Positions 61,757-64,000 of a DNA stretch of 64,000 nucleotides are shown in pieces; position 1 is the stretch's first letter; every line of letters starts with the position of its first letter. The notes beneath the pieces were generated by a model. It saw nothing but the letters and a program-made list of their open reading frames with translations, searched no databases and was not told the origin of the DNA. Both the position numbers and the translations under genes were made by a program. The DNA comes from Stenotrophomonas acidaminiphila (GTDB taxonomy: Bacteria > Pseudomonadota > Gammaproteobacteria > Xanthomonadales > Xanthomonadaceae), in contig CP019797.1 in assembly GCA_002951995.1 (NCBI GenBank), forward strand, positions 2,092,501 through 2,156,500. The letters are read 5' to 3'.

Positions 61757-61987
61757 TCAGACGTCGTGGTTGTCCGTGTACGGGATCAGCGCCAGGAAAC
61801 GGGCGCGCTTGACCGCCGTGGACAGCTGACGCTGGTACTTGGACTTGGTGCCGGTGACGCGGCTCGGCACGATCTTGCCGTTCTCGGTCAGGTACTGGCG
61901 CAGGGTGTTTAGATCCTTGTAATCGATCTCCTTCACACCTTCAGCCGTGAACTTGCAGAACTTGCGGCGACGGAAGAACTTGGACAT
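61757..61987 (-). CDS. rpsR: 30S ribosomal protein S18
   Basis: A 76-residue ribosomal protein beginning [17 protein letters not shown] and containing [20 protein letters not shown]. It binds S6 on the small subunit and follows rpsF by 11 bases. Confidence 0.97.
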   Translation of the reverse strand: MSKFFRRRKFCKFTAEGVKEIDYKDLNTLRQYLTENGKIVPSRVTGTKSKYQRQLSTAVKRARFLALIPYTDNHDV

Positions 61988-61998
61988 GAGCTGACTCC

Positions 61999-62430
61999 TT
62001 ATTCGGCAGAGGCGGCGTCGTCGCCGGCTTCTTCATTGTTGGAATTGGCAGCTTCTTCGTCGTCACGACGACGGCGCTCGCCACGCTCGGGCTTGTCGCC
62101 CTTCTCGTCCTTGCTCTTCATGATCAGCGACTGCTCGGTCTCGGCCTCGTCACGCTTGATGACCAGGTTGCGCAGCACGGCGTCGTTGAAACGGAAGCTT
62201 TCGGTCAGTTCGTTCATCACCGACTGGTCGGCTTCGATGTTCATCAGAACATAGTGGGCCTTGACCAGGTTCTGGATCGGGTACGCCAGCTGGCGGCGGC
62301 CCCAGTCTTCCAGGCGGTGGATCTTGCCGTTGCCGCCCTCGACCAGCGCCTTGTAGCGCTCGACCATGGCCGGAACCTGTTCGCTCTGGTCCGGGTGGAC
62401 CAGGAACACGACTTCGTAATGACGACTCAT
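61999..62430 (-). CDS. rpsF: 30S ribosomal protein S6
   Basis: A 143-residue ribosomal protein. [20 protein letters not shown] and [16 protein letters not shown] are standard. The C-tail is highly acidic/basic and longer than in some species. First gene of rpsF-rpsR-rplI. Confidence 0.97.
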   Translation of the reverse strand: MSRHYEVVFLVHPDQSEQVPAMVERYKALVEGGNGKIHRLEDWGRRQLAYPIQNLVKAHYVLMNIEADQSVMNELTESFRFNDAVLRNLVIKRDEAETEQSLIMKSKDEKGDKPERGERRRRDDEEAANSNNEEAGDDAASAE

Positions 62431-62452
62431 GTTTTTCTACCTTTCGGATGTA

Positions 62453-62464
62453 GCCCTCTCGGGC
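62453..62464 (-). promoter_or_regulatory. Hairpin in the rpsF leader
   Basis: On the minus strand GCCC-GAGA-GGGC, capped by a GNRA-type loop, 22 bases before the rpsF ATG. S6:S18 complexes bind leaders of this operon in other bacteria; this hairpin is a weak candidate for such a site. Confidence 0.3.
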
Positions 62465-62679
62465 CGGACAGCCCCCGCCGTTGAGACCGCGGTGGGGCAA
62501 GGACTCCCGCCCCGGAAGGCAGGAAGCCGCGCATTATGGCGCAGATGGGGTGGCCGGGCAATCGAGCGGTCACCGGACAACCTGAACCGGGTGCCGCCCG
62601 GCCCTGCCCGCCGGGCCATGGACATGCCCGGGCCGCGGCCGGCAGCCGCCTGGACCCGGCAACCGGGCGGAACGCCGGA

Positions 62680-63018
62680 TCAGGCCTTGTCGGCGTCGGT
62701 GGTGAAGCTCTCGCCGCACCCGCACTCAGCGGTGGCGTTCGGATTCCTGAACAAAAAGGTCTCGCTCAGGCCCTGCTTGCCGTAATCGATCTCGGTGCCG
62801 TCCACCAGGGCCAGGCTCTCGGCGTCGACGAAGATGCGCACGCCGTCCTGCTCGAACACCGTGTCGTCCTCGCGCTGCTCACGGGCGAGGTCGGTGGTGT
62901 GGCCCCAGCCCGAACAGCCGGTGCGGGTCACGCCGAAACGCAGGCCCAGCGCGCCGGGGGTCTGCGCGACGAAGCGCTGCACGCGGGCGAAAGCGACAGG
63001 GGTGAGGTGGATGGCCAT
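62680..63018 (-). CDS. iscA: IscA-type iron-sulfur cluster assembly protein
   Basis: A 112-residue A-type carrier with C35 (TGCSGWG) and C99/C101 (ECGCGESF), the three cluster ligands. Sequence around GLRFGVTRTGCSG and LVDGTEIDYGKQGLSE is closer to IscA than to ErpA of Escherichia coli by eye. The ATG at 63018 is used; an upstream start is possible. It is divergent from asnS. Confidence 0.9.
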   Translation of the reverse strand: MAIHLTPVAFARVQRFVAQTPGALGLRFGVTRTGCSGWGHTTDLAREQREDDTVFEQDGVRIFVDAESLALVDGTEIDYGKQGLSETFLFRNPNATAECGCGESFTTDADKA

Positions 63019-63115
63019 GGGCAAGCGACTCCGGGGATTGCGGGGCAATTATAGGAAAACCCGGCTGTACCGGCCCCGGATGGCGGATCCCTCGCCTGTC
63101 CGGCCGCGCAGCCGC

Positions 63116-63121
63116 TAGAAT
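63116..63121 (+). promoter_or_regulatory. Possible -10 box of asnS
   Basis: TAGAAT, 42 bases before the asnS ATG, with a similar context to the fdxA box at 39351. No clear -35. Confidence 0.35.
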
Positions 63122-63163
63122 TCCGCGTTCATAGATCGAGTCGATCAGCAGAGGATTCAAGTC

Positions 63164-64000
63164 ATGACGGTGGTCAGCGTTGCGCACGCCCTGGCCGGGA
63201 AGATCCCGGAAGGCGGAGAAGTCACGGTTCGCGGTTGGGTTCGCACGGTCCGTGCCTCCAACGGGCTGGCCTTCGTCAATGTCAGCGACGGCTCCGGCTT
63301 CGCCCCGATCCAGGTCGTGGCCACCGACGCCCTGGCCAATTTCGACGACATCAAGCGCCTGACCCCGGGCTGCTCGGTCATCGCCACCGGCAAGCTGGTC
63401 AAGTCGCAGGGAAAGGGCCAAAGCTTCGAGATCCAAGGCGAAAACCTGGAGATCGTCGGCTGGGTCGAGGACCCGCTGACCTACCCGATCCAGCCCAAGC
63501 CGATGTCACCGGAGTTCCTGCGCGAAGTGGCGCACCTGCGCCCGCGCACCAACCTGTTCGGCGCGGTCACCCGCATCCGTGACTGCCTGGCCAAGGCCGT
63601 GCACCGCTATTTCCACGAGAACGGCTACTACTGGATCAGCACGCCGATCATCACCACCTCCGACGCCGAGGGCGCCGGGCAGATGTTCCGCGTCTCCACG
63701 CTGGACCTGGCCAACCTGCCGCGCGGCGAGAACGGTGGCATCGATTTCAGCCGCGACTTCTTCGGCAAGGAAACCTTCCTGACCGTGTCCGGCCAGCTCA
63801 ACGTCGAGGCCTACTGCCTGGCGCTGAGCAAGGTCTACACCTTCGGCCCGACCTTCCGCGCCGAGAACAGCCACACCACCCGCCACCTGGCCGAATTCTG
63901 GATGGTGGAGCCGGAAATCGCCTTCGCCGACCTGGCCGAGGACGCGCGCGTGGCCGAGGACTTCCTGAAGTACCTGTTCCGCGCGGTGCTCGACGAGCGC
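63164..64000 (+). CDS. asnS: Asparaginyl-tRNA synthetase, N-terminal part (window end)
   Basis: 279 residues visible, open to the window edge. The N-terminal OB fold ([23 protein letters not shown]) and the class II catalytic core ([66 protein letters not shown]) are clear. Full-length proteins are about 460 residues, so the 3' end is missing here. Confidence 0.96.
   Translation, partial: MTVVSVAHALAGKIPEGGEVTVRGWVRTVRASNGLAFVNVSDGSGFAPIQVVATDALANFDDIKRLTPGCSVIATGKLVKSQGKGQSFEIQGENLEIVGWVEDPLTYPIQPKPMSPEFLREVAHLRPRTNLFGAVTRIRDCLAKAVHRYFHENGYYWISTPIITTSDAEGAGQMFRVSTLDLANLPRGENGGIDFSRDFFGKETFLTVSGQLNVEAYCLALSKVYTFGPTFRAENSHTTRHLAEFWMVEPEIAFADLAEDARVAEDFLKYLFRAVLDER

Noticed and set aside
62465..62679. 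Possible gene between rpsF and the iscA-like gene
   Set aside because: Short frames here lack a plausible start site and resemble no family; the region is likely the rpsF promoter and leader.

Overview
The window is a GC-rich (roughly two thirds G+C, estimated by eye) chromosomal segment from a gammaproteobacterium. It is most likely a member of the Xanthomonadaceae (Xanthomonas/Stenotrophomonas/Pseudoxanthomonas/Luteimonas/Lysobacter group). This is inferred from protein content and gene order (fused alpha/beta 2-oxoacid dehydrogenase E1, PrxQ-type Bcp with a C47/C83 pair, pcnB-folK-panBCD-pgi, serC-pheA-aroA, smc-zipA-ligA). No rRNA gene is present, so the genus cannot be fixed. No phage, insertion sequence, CRISPR array or integrated island was found. 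Most of the window is core housekeeping DNA with small accessory insertions.

Layout. 1-402: vapBC-type toxin-antitoxin pair (minus). 683-5161: acnA, a tandemly duplicated acnA tail, and a Tat-exported M19 peptidase homologue. 5175-15683 (minus): dnaB, an FMN reductase, asnB, a fused E1 dehydrogenase, a glutathione transferase, acetyltransferases, ecsC-like, orn and tadA. 15747-18354: tRNA-Ser, a LysR regulator and serS. 18485-19820: two tandem TonB-like proteins. 19890-23632: aroA, pheA and serC. 23773-25522: FHA protein and two polyhydroxyalkanoate-granule proteins. 25706-33310: aldehyde dehydrogenase, TonB-dependent receptor, di-haem cytochrome lipoprotein and beta-helix lipoprotein, with a divergent AraC regulator. 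33438-39058: pgi, panD, panC, panB, folK and pcnB. 39100-44035: tRNA-Glu, fdxA, bamC-like, dapA, gcvR, bcp and a PIN-PhoH ATPase. 44072-47487: small zinc ribbon protein, lipoprotein, DUF1275 protein, thiD, hydrolase and two tRNA-Arg. 47742-54054: gyrA, mtnA, DUF3011 protein, epmA and GNAT. 54051-60922: ligA, zipA and smc. 61146-62430: rplI, rpsR and rpsF. 62680-64000: iscA-like and asnS (cut by the window end).

The most intriguing accessory unit is 25706-33310. An outer-membrane receptor, a lipoprotein with two CxxCH haem sites and a parallel beta-helix lipoprotein lie in one direction and face an AraC regulator with an Arabinose_bd-type sensor domain. The pair of lipoprotein families is known but functionally uncharacterised. 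Together with the receptor and aldehyde dehydrogenase it looks like a regulated envelope uptake/oxidation system for an unknown substrate.

A reading caveat: eight genes (vapC, E1, pheA, aldehyde dehydrogenase, pgi, a lipoprotein, thiD, zipA) are each broken by exactly one missing base, in or beside a short G or C run. Restoring one base gives a normal family-length protein wherever the whole gene is visible. Because pgi, pheA and zipA are core genes, these are most likely assembly or basecalling errors and not real pseudogenes.
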